A DNA stretch of 64,000 nucleotides from Ananas comosus (taxonomy: Eukaryota > Streptophyta > Magnoliopsida > Poales > Bromeliaceae), in contig NC_033622.1 of the NCBI RefSeq assembly GCF_001540865.1, positions 4,247,921 through 4,311,920 on the forward strand, in the 5' to 3' direction. Both the position numbers and the translations under genes were made by a program. Of this stretch, positions 36,550 through 48,339 are shown piece by piece. Within the stretch, counting starts at the first letter, position 1, and every line of letters begins with the position of its first letter. The notes beneath the pieces were generated by a model. The model made no database searches, was not told the DNA's origin, and worked only from the letters and a program-made list of their open reading frames with translations.

Positions 36550-37867
36550 CTAGTGAAGGCCCGCGCTACGCTGCGGAGAATTTATGTAAAAAATTAAATT
36601 TTAAATTTTAAATTTAATTTTTATTTTTTGTACATGATCCACAACTATACAAATAAAAAAAATTTAGAAAAGAGGAGGAAAAGGGGAAAAAAAGTTAAAG
36701 AAGAGATAACATCAAAAAAAAAGGGGGGGGGGGAATATTTTTAAAAAATATATAGTAAATTATATATAATAAATAAATATATATTTATAAATAAAATTAT
36801 CTCTCTCTCTCTCTTTCTCTCTTCCCCTCTCTCCCTCTACTCTCTTTCTCTCCCCCTCTCTCCCTCTTTATCTCTCTCTCTCTCCCCCGTCTCGCTCTCT
36901 CTCTCTCTCTGTTTCTCTCTTTCTCTCTTTCTCCCGTTCGCTGCGATGCGGCCATGCTCGCAGCCCCCGCGCCCTCGCGAGGTGCCGGCGCCCCACGTCG
37001 CCGCCCCTCGGCTAGCGCCCGCTTGTGCCGGCGCCCACCCTCGCCCCATGCTGCCGCCTCTCGGCTCGTGCCCGCTCGTGCTGGCACCTACCCTCGCCCC
37101 GCGCCGCGCCTGCGCCAGCGCCCGCCCCGCGCTGGCGCCTTCGCCTCCCGCAGTCGCTCGCTCGCGCCTCCGCCTCCCGCTGCCGACCGCCCGCGCCCCC
37201 GTCTCCCGCTGCCGCCCGCCCGCGCTGGGGAGAGGGGGAGATAGAAAGAGAGAGCGGGGCGGGGGAAGAAAAAGAAGGGGAGAGAGGGGGGGAGTGGGAG
37301 AGAGCCGGGGGGGAGGGAGAGGTATAGAAGGGGGGGAGAGAGACACACACACTGTCTCTCTCTCTCTCACGCGCGCGCGGGGGGTGCGGGTCGCCCGCAC
37401 CTCCCCAGCGCTGCCCGCGCCCCGCGCGCACCCGCCGGGCGTGGGTCGCGCACACGTGGGGGAGAGAAAGAGGAGGGGAGAGAGAGAGCCGCGGGAGGGG
37501 GGAGGAGGTGGGGAGAGAGAGAGGGGGAGACGGAGAGAGAAGGGGGGGCCGGGGGTGGAGAGAGGGAGAGAGGGGGAGGGAGAGTGAGAGAGAGAACCGG
37601 GGGGTGGGGCCTGCCATGTGCGGGCGGCCCGCACCCCCCGTGCGCGCCGAGCCCCTCTCTCTATCTGCTCTCCCTCTCTCTCCCTCTGCTCTCTCTCTCT
37701 CTCTCTCCCTCTCTCTCCCTCGCGCGTGCTGCGGGCGCGGGTCGCCTGCACGCAGGCCCCCCCTCTCTCTCTCTTTCTCTCATTTTCTCTCTTCCTCTCT
37801 TCCTGGCGAGTGCGGAGAAGCAGCCACGTCGGCCACAGTAAAACTCTCGATTCAATTTTTATATAGA
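36550..37867 (-). mobile_element. Non-autonomous Helitron, both ends defined (1318 bp)
   Basis: On the minus strand it begins TCTATATAAAAATTGAATC at 37867, preceded by A, and ends with hairpin CCGC, 8-nt loop, GCGG plus CCTTCACTAG at 36550, followed by T. That is the A^T insertion pattern with TC start and CTAG end. The body is very GC-rich with purine-only and pyrimidine-only blocks: CT repeats at 36800-36930 and GA repeats at 37230-37600. Long open frames on both strands here are composition artefacts. No helicase is encoded. Confidence 0.85.
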
Positions 37868-37869
37868 TA

Positions 37870-37914
37870 ATCCGGCTATTATACTATTTATATTATCCAT
37901 AATACTATGCGCTT
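37870..37914. mobile_element. Fold-back MITE, copy 6 (one arm only)
   Basis: TCCGGCTATTATACTATTTA and the start of its inner hairpin are present, then the sequence breaks at N 37915 and a TA tract. It is probably cut by an assembly join. Confidence 0.55.
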
Positions 37915-37915
37915 N

Positions 37916-38005
<90 letters not shown>
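37915..38005. repeat. N plus long (TA)n tract
   Basis: One N at 37915 is followed by about 90 nt of pure TA. Repeat length and order here should not be trusted. Confidence 0.9.
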
Positions 38006-38006
<1 letters not shown>

Positions 38007-38007
<1 letters not shown>

Positions 38008-38232
38008 AGTTCGGCTATTATATTATTGATAGTACCAAACATTTGGTGCCATCGAATTTTCTGTTGTTAGATCTATCCCTTCGGCGATTTTCATTCGTTA
38101 GATCATACTATTCAACTAGCCACCTACTCAACCCTAGGGGGCTACCATCATTCTGACCGCACATCCCTTCATCTAAGGGCCGAAACCTAATAGCAAGCGG
38201 TTTGTACTATTAATAGTATAGTAGCCTAATTC
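38007..38232. mobile_element. Fold-back MITE, copy 7 (class A)
   Basis: GAGTTCGGCTATTATATTAT at the left and the reversed right end GAATTAGGCTACTATACTAT. The core matches copy 1 (CTACTCAACCCTAGG, CATCATTCTGACCGCACATC). Confidence 0.82.
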
Positions 38233-38244
38233 TATATATATGTA

Positions 38245-38470
38245 GGCTCGGGTTACTATACTCTTATAAGTATAGACCTTTTTATACTTATAAATTTTCA
38301 GTCGTTGAATGTGCATTAGATTGATAGCAGTCTCCTAAGATTCAGTGGGTGGTTCGTTGAATAGTATGATTTAACGAATGGAAATAGTCAAAAGGATAGA
38401 TCTAACGGTCAAAAACTTATGAGTATAAAGGAGTTTATACTCATAAAAGTATATATAGTAGCCAAACTCT
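38245..38470. mobile_element. Fold-back MITE, copy 8 (class B, reversed core)
   Basis: The left end hairpin is CTTATAAGTA with TACTTATAA; the right is CTTATGAGTA with TACTCATAA. The core reads in reverse (AGATTCAGTGGGTGGTTCG, GGATAGATCTAACGG). It lies 12 bp from copy 7. Confidence 0.82.
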
Positions 38471-38956
38471 CTCTATATATAATTATATATAATATACATT
38501 TTAATTATATAAAAAATATATATTATGTATTTTAATTATATGCATATAGAATTTAGATTATTGGGCCCACAAAACCAAACCAGCAAAATCCTGCTCTAAT
38601 TGCTCTCTTTCTCTCTTTTTCACTTCCTCGCAGAATAGTTTTTCCTAATTTTTTTAGTATTATAATATCGTATTTTATGCATTCATTTCGTACGTTAAAT
38701 TATTAGATATTTTTTATATCAAATTTTAGATAATATTTTATAAAAATTAAACTAGAGATTGCACAATGTTAACAATTTCAAGCAGCTCGTTTGGGGCTCG
38801 AGCTCGCTCAAGTCGAAGTTAGGCTCGCTCAAGCTCGGCTCGAATTAATTTCAAGCCAAGCTTGAGCCTAAATTTTGGCTCGAAATTAATTTCAAGCCAA
38901 GCTTGAGCTGAGGTAAGCTGACTCGAGCTCGACTCGTTTCCACCCCTAATCTTAAC

Positions 38957-40631
38957 ATTCTCTGCTTAATTACTTATTGTGGAGCCCACCTAAGTTTTTT
39001 TTTTTTCGTATCTTTTTCCCATTTAATTTCTTCAACCGCTCACCCCTCTACTCGCCCCTCCACATGCCGATGACGCACTCCCCCCTAGACGCCGCTCCGC
39101 TTCCTGATGTGCCCTCCTGGACGAAAATTTGGGCCGAGTTCGTCGTCTTTCTTCCTTCCCGACGGTTATCTCCTTTCCCTTTAGTTGCTTCAGCCACTTC
39201 CCATTTAATTGGTTCAATGAACAGTTTCGTCTTCCAAACGATGCTGCTCGCCCCCCTAGATGCCGCTTCGACTCCTACTGTGCCCTCTCTGGACGGAATA
39301 TTGGGTCGAGTTCATGGTCGGCCCTTCTTCCCGCCGCGCTGTTCCCGTTAACGACACTTCGTTTCGGCTTATTGATCCTCTCCGGTCACAAAAATGGTTC
39401 GAATTCATTCTCCACGCTTCCTTCTTGATGCCTATATAATATGCCTCTATAAAAATTTTATTTGTGGCAAAAAAATCCTATTTTAGGCGCCTCCTTCGAC
39501 GACATCCTCCTAGCTAAGAAGGCCATCATCGCGACCTTTCCCCACTCTCTATCTCAATCTCGATCTCTACCTCTCTTTGTTTTTCTCTATAACTATGATG
39601 TATTTTCGGTGATTTCGAGATGATTTAGGTGCAAGATTGTAGACGGATGAGGATTTGGCATTGAAGAAGTGGAATTGTATGTTGAAGGAGTGCTTGACTC
39701 GGAGGTCGGCATTCAGAACTTGCCCTTGAAAGCATGAGTTAATTTTTCTTAGTTTTGATTTTAATAAGCAACATTTCACTGTGTCTAATTCCATCTATTT
39801 CTGATCGTATAGTCCCAAAGCAAGATTTGCTTCAAACTCTAAATCAAATTATCACCTTAATTTTTACTGCCAACCACCATTAAAAAAGACAAAAAATTAA
39901 AGAACAAAACAAAGGGAAACAAAACTGAAATACATATAAAATCCAAACTGAAACAATGATTTGCAGGGAATTACAAAAGAGACGCTGCTGTGTACTAGAG
40001 CAAAATAAACAAAATAAACAAAATAAACGAAATTGGAGCTAACTCGGAAATTAAAATATGCGGCCTAGAGTGTAAGATTGATTGACTGGAAAAGTAAACA
40101 ATGGTTGAGCAAAAGTAAACTAAACTTATAACTAAACTTATAGCTAACTCTGAATTTAAAGTATGCAGCCTATAGTATACTCTGAATTGAAAACTACACT
40201 TTTAATAGTTGAGCAAAACTAAACAATGGAAAAAATAAGATACTACAAAAATAGACTATACCATCAAAACCAAGCTATATCAAATAACTGAAAAGTTACA
40301 TATTATAGCGAAATAAAGTGAGGACCGAAGTGTCGGCCAGCTCATAGTTTGAGACCAAATGTGCAATTTACCCTATTACTAATAATAACAATTGACTCAA
40401 CTACCCCCTCTTCATTATCTGCGCACATGCATGATCTTTTCTAATTAGGTACTATGAAATAGCACATGTCGACCATTAATACAGGTACTAATCTATACTA
40501 TCTTATTGACTTGACATAGGAAACATTGACAATAAGTACTACCTCCTCTAGCTAGCAACTCCCTCAGATGATGTTTTGTAAGTTTTTTCGGCTTAGGATG
40601 CAGTTAATTATTTTTCTTTTCTTTTACCTTT
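38957..40631. other. Helitron interior, non-coding
   Basis: The first ~480 bp (38980-39450) is the promoter/leader-like segment shared with 43790-44240, with words such as CATTTAATTGGTTCAA and CTGTGCCCTCTC. The remainder is AT-rich, and no exon was recognised. Confidence 0.45.
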
Positions 40632-40692
40632 TAAGAAGAAAGGTAGCATGCTACTCACTTTATTCATAAACAAAATTTACTATGCTATAAAA
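40632..40692 (-). repeat. SINE 3' tail fragment
   Basis: Minus-strand GTAGCATGCTACC followed by T/A-rich tail, resembling the 3' end of the SINE at 42306 (GTAGCGTGCTACC). Only the last ~60 bp are recognisable. Confidence 0.45.
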
Positions 40693-42305
40693 GTAAGACG
40701 GAGAACGTATACAGACCAACAATTCAACTTTAGCATGCTCAAATTGCCAATACCTTTTTGAGAGGAAACACAAATCATGTTAGTTTAGCAATAGGAATGA
40801 TATTCCAAGTACTGATAGCGAAGTTAGAAAATTACAAAATAAAACCAGGTTAAAATACCTTCGAAATATCAGAGTGGCAGTTAAGAGAAAAAGATATTCC
40901 TCCATCATTAATGGTCAATAAACATGTTTTCTCCTGCTGCAACAACTATCAGTCAACTTAGCTGATAAAGAGGCTTGATCTCAAAACAACATAGAACCTT
41001 CAAACTGCAAGTTTGCACTTTCCGGTAGTACCTTGATGTCGCTAGAGTTGGACTGGCTTTGCTGATAGCAAAGTAGCATTGTGGAAAGTGCTTATGTACT
41101 ATATCCAACTTGGCCTCAAAGATGGTCAAGCATCCAAATCATGCAATGAAACAAGTAACATTATCCAACATCCACATATATTAGAGAGGGGTTAGTTAAT
41201 AATTTACTCGAAGTTTGTTCAATATCACACAGTTTTAATTCTGACAATTTAATCATTGAAGATTGTATCGGAAAACTACGGTATCCCTCTATCTAGAGAC
41301 CGTCTAAATCCACATAGTTTCAATTTTGACAATTTAATCATTGAAGTTTGTATTGCAAAACCGAAGAATCATGATGATACTACATCTCGTAAAGAAGATA
41401 GACTACCAAGGACTAAATTGTTATGACAGACAAACATTAAGTCACTAAAATGGAACTCTCAGGATACAACTGAAATTGGATCTAAATTCTAACTATATTT
41501 CAAAGTAAGTGAATAAAGATAGAGTCCATTTACAGAATCTTTCTATGTGAAAGATAAAAAAGACAGTAAACTGACTACAAAAGAAACATAGTAAGCAGAC
41601 TTTTCACTGATGAAAGTGATTCTTCCGGTAACAATTAACACCATTTTTTTTAATTGCATAAATTTTGTTCAGTATCCACGTTTTTTTATAGAAGTTAACA
41701 ATCTCAACCTATTGGACATATTCAGCATAACAAGTGCATTTTTTTCTAATTGATGGCAATTGGATATATTCAGATTCTAAAGTTGGAACTGTACAAATAG
41801 ATTTGCGGCATATAATGGCTTTTTCTTCTACGTAGATTTTACCAAAAGATCAATTGACTTCATGGAACATATATGGGCATACCGATTCAGTTTCCGTTCC
41901 TTTAATTTGTCTAAATCAGAATTGACATGGATGAAAATGGTGTTGCTAATGATCTTGATACTAAATATATTTCTTATCCCATTATTGCAGCAAATTAAAG
42001 GAACTGATCTGAATTTCAATTTTTTCACAAAATTGCCATGTCCGCCAACAGAATATTTCTCAGTAATTCTCTTCAGTGTTTTCAACACCTTTTGAGATTG
42101 AACCTTCGATGTTTTAGTAGAACCCACTTCGAATTGATCAAGGTATGTTGAACTCAGAAAGAACAGAAGATTGGAAAAGAATTGTTTTATTAGAAAACTG
42201 ACATTTAGCTAGAATTATTTTGCTAAAAGTTAGTAAGGTATCATCCAGGCTAAACTCAAAACTCATTTCTTGATTCTAAATTCTATTATCACTTGATCCG
42301 AAATG
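40693..42305. other. Helitron interior, non-coding
   Basis: AT-rich sequence without convincing exons. TTTTGACAATTTAATCATTG-like words repeat at about 41236-41260 and 41322-41345, a short local duplication. Confidence 0.4.
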
Positions 42306-42448
42306 TTTTTTTTTTTTTTTTTTTTTGAGAGATAGGTAGCACGCTACCCGCTTCGTTTATTTCATTTAGAAATAAACTTAGCTGGAAATGTGAATCAACT
42401 AGGATTCGAACTTGGGTCTCCGGTACCAACCACCAAGCCCTTTGCCAC
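42306..42448 (-). mobile_element. Complete tRNA-derived SINE (Au-like) with 12-bp target duplication
   Basis: On the minus strand it has an A-box-like start (TGGCAAAGGGCTTGGTGG), a B box (GTTCGAATCC), the 3' word GGTAGCGTGCTACC and an A-tail (T-run 42306-42326). It is flanked by TGATCCGAAATG at 42294-42305 and 42449-42460, a perfect duplication. The layout matches the plant Au SINE group, transcribed by RNA polymerase III and mobilised by a LINE. Confidence 0.92.
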
Positions 42449-42460
42449 TGATCCGAAATG

Positions 42461-45214
42461 TTAATGTAACAAGAACATCATGCATTCATTTTATAAATGA
42501 GGTATTATGATAAAGAAACCAATCACAAGTAGCCTAATTAGGAAAATACGCAACTTTAATAGTGTGCGAAACATCACATATACGTGAAAATATATTAAAA
42601 ATACCTTTTGGAAGAGTTCTAAAGCAGAACTAAGGAGCTATAACCATAAATACAGCCATGTTGTATTCTATCATGTTGTGTTCTTATCTGATATGGTTTA
42701 TGCCTTTTATTGTCTTTAGAATTTCAATTTGACTACTTATTGCTCATTGTTTTTAATTTTTTGATTTTCTTTCTTTTTACTCCGATTTTCCTACCATTTA
42801 GTATATTTTACTCCGATTTTTTCATTTTCTTTGTAATTACAAATTCGATTTTCTATATTTCCATTGAACCAATTCCTCTTCTCAATCTTGAGGCAGTTCA
42901 CTTTTTACTTTGTTGTTGATTCTCTATTAGTTTTACTACTTTATGATTTCATATAGTTTTTAATAAGTTCTACGACCATAATATTAAGTTTTCTATTTGT
43001 TAGGAACTTAGGATTGGCGATGATGACAAAATGAATAATCTTATGATTAATATGAAAAGAGCATATACATGGTAAGGCAACTCGGATGGCAGTTATATAT
43101 GCAACCGTTGCAACCAAGGATTTGGCTTAACAAGTGATGAAGCACAGATTGAGATAGTTTACATCTGCAATTACTTATATATTTGGCGATTATGACAAAT
43201 TGAAAAAAAAAAAGTTACTATTGAATATCAACGAAGATTTTACGCAGTAAATTAACTAGGATGGCAATTACAAAATAATTGCAATCAGTGATTCCCCTCG
43301 GTAAGGGATGCATCTATAAACTTCTATAAAAACCCGTTTCTTTTTGTGCACATGGAGATATTTGCTTAAGTTGGCCTTTTGTGTGACCTACCTGTCATCT
43401 TAAACTATCTTGTTTAATTGTGGGTTTGTGTGGGATTTGTGTAGGACCTATCTGTATGGCCCAGGGGCCTCATCTATCAGTTTTTTTCTTTCCTCATCCT
43501 CTTCCCATTAAATTGGTTCAGAGAAACCGGTTCATCCTCTTACGGGACACTTTTTCTCAAAAACTTCTGAAATGAGAAAAATACTATTGCTGATTACTAA
43601 TAATACTCATTACATGTCTGAGCCCTATAGCAAATTATCTATAAACTCCTATGAAAATCCATTTCCTATTGTCCACGTGGCGATATTAGCTTAATTTGAT
43701 TTTTTTTGGGCCCTACCAGACATCTTAAGCTACTCTGCTTAATTGTAGATTTGTGGGAACTACCTGAGATTTCCTTTTCTCCTCATCTTTTTCCCATTTA
43801 ATTTCTTCAACCGGTTCCATTTAATTGGTTTGAGTAATACGTTCGTCTTCCAGCCAATGCCGCTCACCCTATAGATGCCGCTCTGACTCCTGATGTGCCC
43901 TCCCTTACAAAAAATTGGCCCGAGTTCGTTGTCGTTCTTCCTTCCTGATGGTTATCTCCTTCCCATTTAGTTGGTTCAGCCGATTCCCATTTAATTGGTT
44001 CAACGAAGAGGTTCGTCTTCCAACTGATGCCGCTCACCCCCTAAGATACTGCTCCGACTCCTGCTGTGCCCTATCAGGATGGAATATTGGGCTGAGTTCA
44101 TGGTTGGCCCTTCTTCTCGATGCGCCGGTCCCGTTAGCGACGCTTCGTTTCGGCTTAGTGATCCCCTCCGGTCACGAAAATGGTTCGAATTCATTCTCCA
44201 CGCTCCCTTCTTGCTGCCTATATAATATGCCTCCACAAAAAAATTATTTGCGGCAAAAAAAAAAAAAACTATTTCTCTGCTGGTTCAGTGTCAACTAGGA
44301 TGGCAATTACAAAATAATTACATCCAGTGATTCCCCCCAGCAAGGGATACATAAGCTATTGAGGACATATAACTATACGCGGCACCTTTTCTCGAAGACT
44401 TCTGAAATGAGAAAAATACTATTGTTGACTATTGATAACACTCATTACATGTTTGAGCCTATAGTAAAAATAGAATTTTACTAGCTGTTGTTTTTTTTCG
44501 TTTTTCTCAAATTTCTACTACTACTGCTTATGCTATTTTCTTCGTTTGTTTGTTGAATATTGTTTTCGATTGTTCTATTTTTCTTTCGCTTTGTTTGTTC
44601 TCTATATTATTTTTTTCGATTGTTGTGATGGTGTTTTTTTACTATTCCTGTTTAAAATTATTTGACTATAAGTTCTGCAATTTATATGTTCTAATTAATT
44701 TTGTAAGTTGCTGCTTCACTTGATTTTGTACTACTGCAGTCGCATATTTTTGGGAAAGCCGGTTAGTAACATTTTAAAACCAACTTTTCCTATTAGTCCT
44801 ATTTCATTCTTTCCTTCATTCTTTACTGACTATTGCCTTTTCTTTTAGCCAACTCTGCAAGCCTTTCTTCGACTTCTACAACTCTAAATTTCATTGTATT
44901 TATGGTCGTTGCTGCTACTGTTGCATTAACTGCTTACACTTTTATTTGTTTGTTACTCAAAATTTTTTAATTCTTCTTATGTATTTACTATTTCGTCTTG
45001 CTTTAGCTTTTTCTATAGGATCTCAAATATTTCTTCAGTTTAACTATGCATCAAATTTTATTTTCTTATAGTTCTTTTTTTTTTTTAACTCTTTATTTGT
45101 TCTCTATGTTGGAAGTATGATATATTATTTACATTGTAAGGAAGATAATCAAATATTATAATTTAAAGAGAAGAAAGAATAAAATTTAGTACAAAAACTA
45201 AAGTTAAATATCGA
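42461..45214. other. Helitron interior with duplicated segments
   Basis: Segments 43250-43312 and 44290-44350 match, as do 43540-43615 and 44375-44465, and 38980-39450 and 43790-44240. The duplications surround the secondary head-like sequences at 43313 and 43638. No coding exon was seen. Confidence 0.55.
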
Positions 45215-48200
45215 ATATTACCTATCCGCCGCATCGCGCGGGTCACTACACTAGTTTAGATGAAAAGTAATTGGCCAATTTGCATAAAAAATTCACTAGT
45301 TTTGGGCTTTTGCAAAAGTGGGGCCACCTTTTTCGTTTTTGCATATTCGGTCCGATTTTTTAGCAAACTGACCAAAATGCCCCTCGTATACAGACGTCTT
45401 CCGCGTATACGTATACCCGCCGTACGGTCCTGGCGGGCATTAAATGCGCCCCTTGCGCTTTACGCAACCTCACCCCTTTTTCAGAACCCGGACCAAAGTG
45501 GCCCTGCTATTCGCCGGCCCCGGTGTTTACTGTTCGGCTTTAACAATTTAAATAAGTTGAAGCTAAAAGACAAAGACTACACCCCCTGCGACAGGAATAA
45601 TAGTGCAACACGAAGGAGCAACGCGAAGACTAATGGTGCAACAACCCTTCTAACAATGAACCCTGTGGCTCCCTCCAGTGTAATCTCCAACGCTCAACAG
45701 TGTAATCCAACACTCTCTCTCCTCCAAGGAAGCTTGTCAATATATGCTATCACTGCCTGCCTACCACTGCGTTTGCAGAGAAGAAGTGGAAAAAGCGTCG
45801 GGGAGGAACATAGCTTAAGGGTTACGAATTTGAGGAGGGATGAGGCAGAAAGGAGGAGAGGAATAGACGGTCACCACCAAACTGCCGCCACAGCCACTGG
45901 GGACGACTAAGACACAAGCCACATCCCCTGCCGCCGCATCGCTTACGTTTGGGGGCAACGCCCTTCGTCGCTTGCACCTCCTTGACCAAAAGTAGCGTCG
46001 CTTACTATAAAATAGTGTAATCTGCAAATCTTGTGTGCAAATCCGGACTTGTATGTTGCAAAGTACTATAAAATAGTATAATTTGCTAATCGAAAAATGT
46101 AATTCTTGGTCCCAGATTAATATATAGTGCAGTTTCTATTTCAATCATTAATCTTCTTGTTCTTTTCGCTTCTATTTTCTACCCTTTAAGAACTTGTAAT
46201 GGTTCTCCCCAAGCAACATTTAGTGATGACGAAAACATAAGCCGGACTTAAAAACAGCGGACTTGCACTGCTTACAAACTAGTTAAATAATTTATGAAAA
46301 TGTTGCACTGTTTTGTCGTCATTACACCATTTACAGTCGAATGTTAAAATCGACTTGTTAGACTATTTACCAAAGAATGTAGCACTGTTGACGTCATGGT
46401 AGAATCATTTTCGGACACATTTGCACTATTATTTTCATGGTATCATCATATACAGAGAAAAAGATGCACTGCTTATTTGTTACACTATGTGTAAAGGGTG
46501 TAACAACGACCAAAACAGTGGAACATTCTTTACTAAATAGTGTAACCAGTCTGTAACAAGTCCAAATTTATCTTTCTATTGGTTGATATAATATGAAGAT
46601 AATAGTGCAAATAAAGTTTTGTTCCAATCAGTGCAAATAAGTCCGAAATTGATATTAATGGTATAATATTTGCCTAACATTAATGCTTCTAAGAGTGCAA
46701 TAGTGCACCGTTAAGGAAGATAATAGTGCAATAGTGCAACGTTAAGCGCGAATAATAGTGCAACGCGGGGTAAAAGAGTGTAAGAAAGCTTATAAGAGTG
46801 CAATACCGTCATAATAATAGAGTAACATTTCTCGTAACAATGCATTACATAAGAAGAAGAATTGAAATAGAAAATGCAATCTCCATTAATCTGGCATCAA
46901 ATTACATACAAGATATAGTGTTCTCCAAACAATTAACGAAACAATATAGATCTACTCAATCTCCATTTAGCTGGCATCAAATTACACGATTTTATAGTTC
47001 TTTACAACATATAAGACAGAATTTGCATACAAGATACAGTTTTATCCAAACAATTAACGAAACAATATAGATTTTCTCAATCTCCATTAATCTGGCATCA
47101 AATTACACGATTTTATAGTTATTTACAATATACAATATAGAATTTGCATACAAGATACAATTTCTCTAAACAATTAACGAAACAATATAGATCTTCTAGA
47201 TCTTCTGACATCTTTTGCATTTTCATGCAGAGGGCGACGCTACTTTTGGACAAGGAGGTGAAGGTGACGAACGGCGTCCCCCCTTAAACGTAGGCGATGC
47301 GGTGGCTATGGAGGGGGGTCGTCGTATTCCTCGTCCCCAGTCGTTGTGGTGGCAATGGCGACGCATCTCTTCATAAAGGTGATGGTACTTTTGGTCAAGG
47401 AAGGGAAGGCGACTAACGACGTTCCCCGTAAACAGAAGTGCAGCGGCGGAGGAGGAGGAGGCTCTTCGTATTCCTCGATCCAATCGCTGTGGTGGCGCTG
47501 TCAGCGGCGTCCACATCTCCGCAACCCGGGGCCGAAGCCGCCATAGCGACTGGAAATACGAAGAGCCTCCTCCTCCTCCTCCTCCACTACGCTTTCATTT
47601 ACAGGGAACGTCGTTAGTCGCCTTCACCTTCTTGACCAAAAGTAGTGTCGCCTTAACCTCGTCACCTTTACGGGGAATGCATCTGAAGAATCCATATTTA
47701 AAAAAAAAACGAAAATACATTTGAAGAGTCTCTTTCACTTTCCGAGGAAACTTCAATATGCCCGCGAGGGTCTTTTCGCCTTACCTTCCCGTCGGTGCCT
47801 CTTCGTCTCACCTAATCGAGTATAACGTACACGTTACTGTACGAACCCTAGCGCTAGCATTAAATGCAACCTGCGCGGGAAACGCTATTCGTCAGACCCA
47901 ATGTTTACTGTTCGGTTCTTTGAGATTTGGAAGAATACGCAACCGACGATTTGATTATTGATGCAAATGGAATTGAAATAGTGCAACAACCCTAAAACAG
48001 TGTAGTGTAACTTTATATTAGTGCAACAATGTGGTAAAGAGTGCACTATACGAAGAAATATTTCGAATCTCAACACACATTGTCGCTGTTGGCTGTTTGG
48101 TGTGCTAACGTGTCAGGACATTTTTGGATTATTACGATGTGTGGGCAATAGGTTGTCCCAAACGAGCATCCCACTAACTATCAACAAGCGGTTGCTCCCA

Positions 48201-48339
48201 TTACCCTATTCTGACCCTTTACGCTCTCTACACCGCCTTACAGCTCCCATTTACCCTATCAACCGCCTTGCTCTTTGTAACAACAATCGTCTGCTTCGAA
48301 TCCCATCGGCCAATACACTCTCAATCTACTTTGTCTGCA

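Larger units (their letters stand above)
36162..38948. mobile_element. hAT-type element with 8-bp target duplication
   Basis: Ends are inverted: TAGGGCTAGCAAACGAG on the left and TAGGGGTGGAAACGAG when the right end is reversed. Flanks are ATATTAAC (36154-36161) and ATCTTAAC (38949-38956), 7 of 8 matching. Subterminal regions repeat GCTCG, GGCTCGAATTAATTTC and AAGCTTGAGC on both sides. The related sequence at 43705-43745 lacks the element and gives the empty site. No transposase was found; most of the inside is later insertions. Confidence 0.85.
36070..45254 (+). mobile_element. Probable non-autonomous Helitron carrying nested insertions
   Basis: The 3' end is clear: hairpin CCGC, 8-nt loop, GCGG at about 45226-45241, then CACTACACTAG ending at 45254 and followed by T. 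The proposed head is TCTATAAATTC at 36070, preceded by A. Similar heads (TCTATAAACT) occur at 43313 and 43638, each preceded by A. Sequence after the head (TTGTCCACGTGGC, GGGCCCTACC, CCCATTTAATTTCTTCAACC) is found at 36100-36150 plus 38957-39450 and again at 43660-44240. No Rep/helicase coding was found. Removing the hAT and SINE leaves about 6.2 kb. Confidence 0.6.

Noticed and set aside
36797..37870. Many long overlapping open frames on both strands (up to about 300 codons)
   Set aside because: They are Arg/Ser/Pro-rich translations of CT/GA and GC repeats within a Helitron, open in nearly all frames, with no domain.
41828..42127. Overlapping open frames of 77-99 codons
   Set aside because: No similarity or splice context, AT-rich chance frames.
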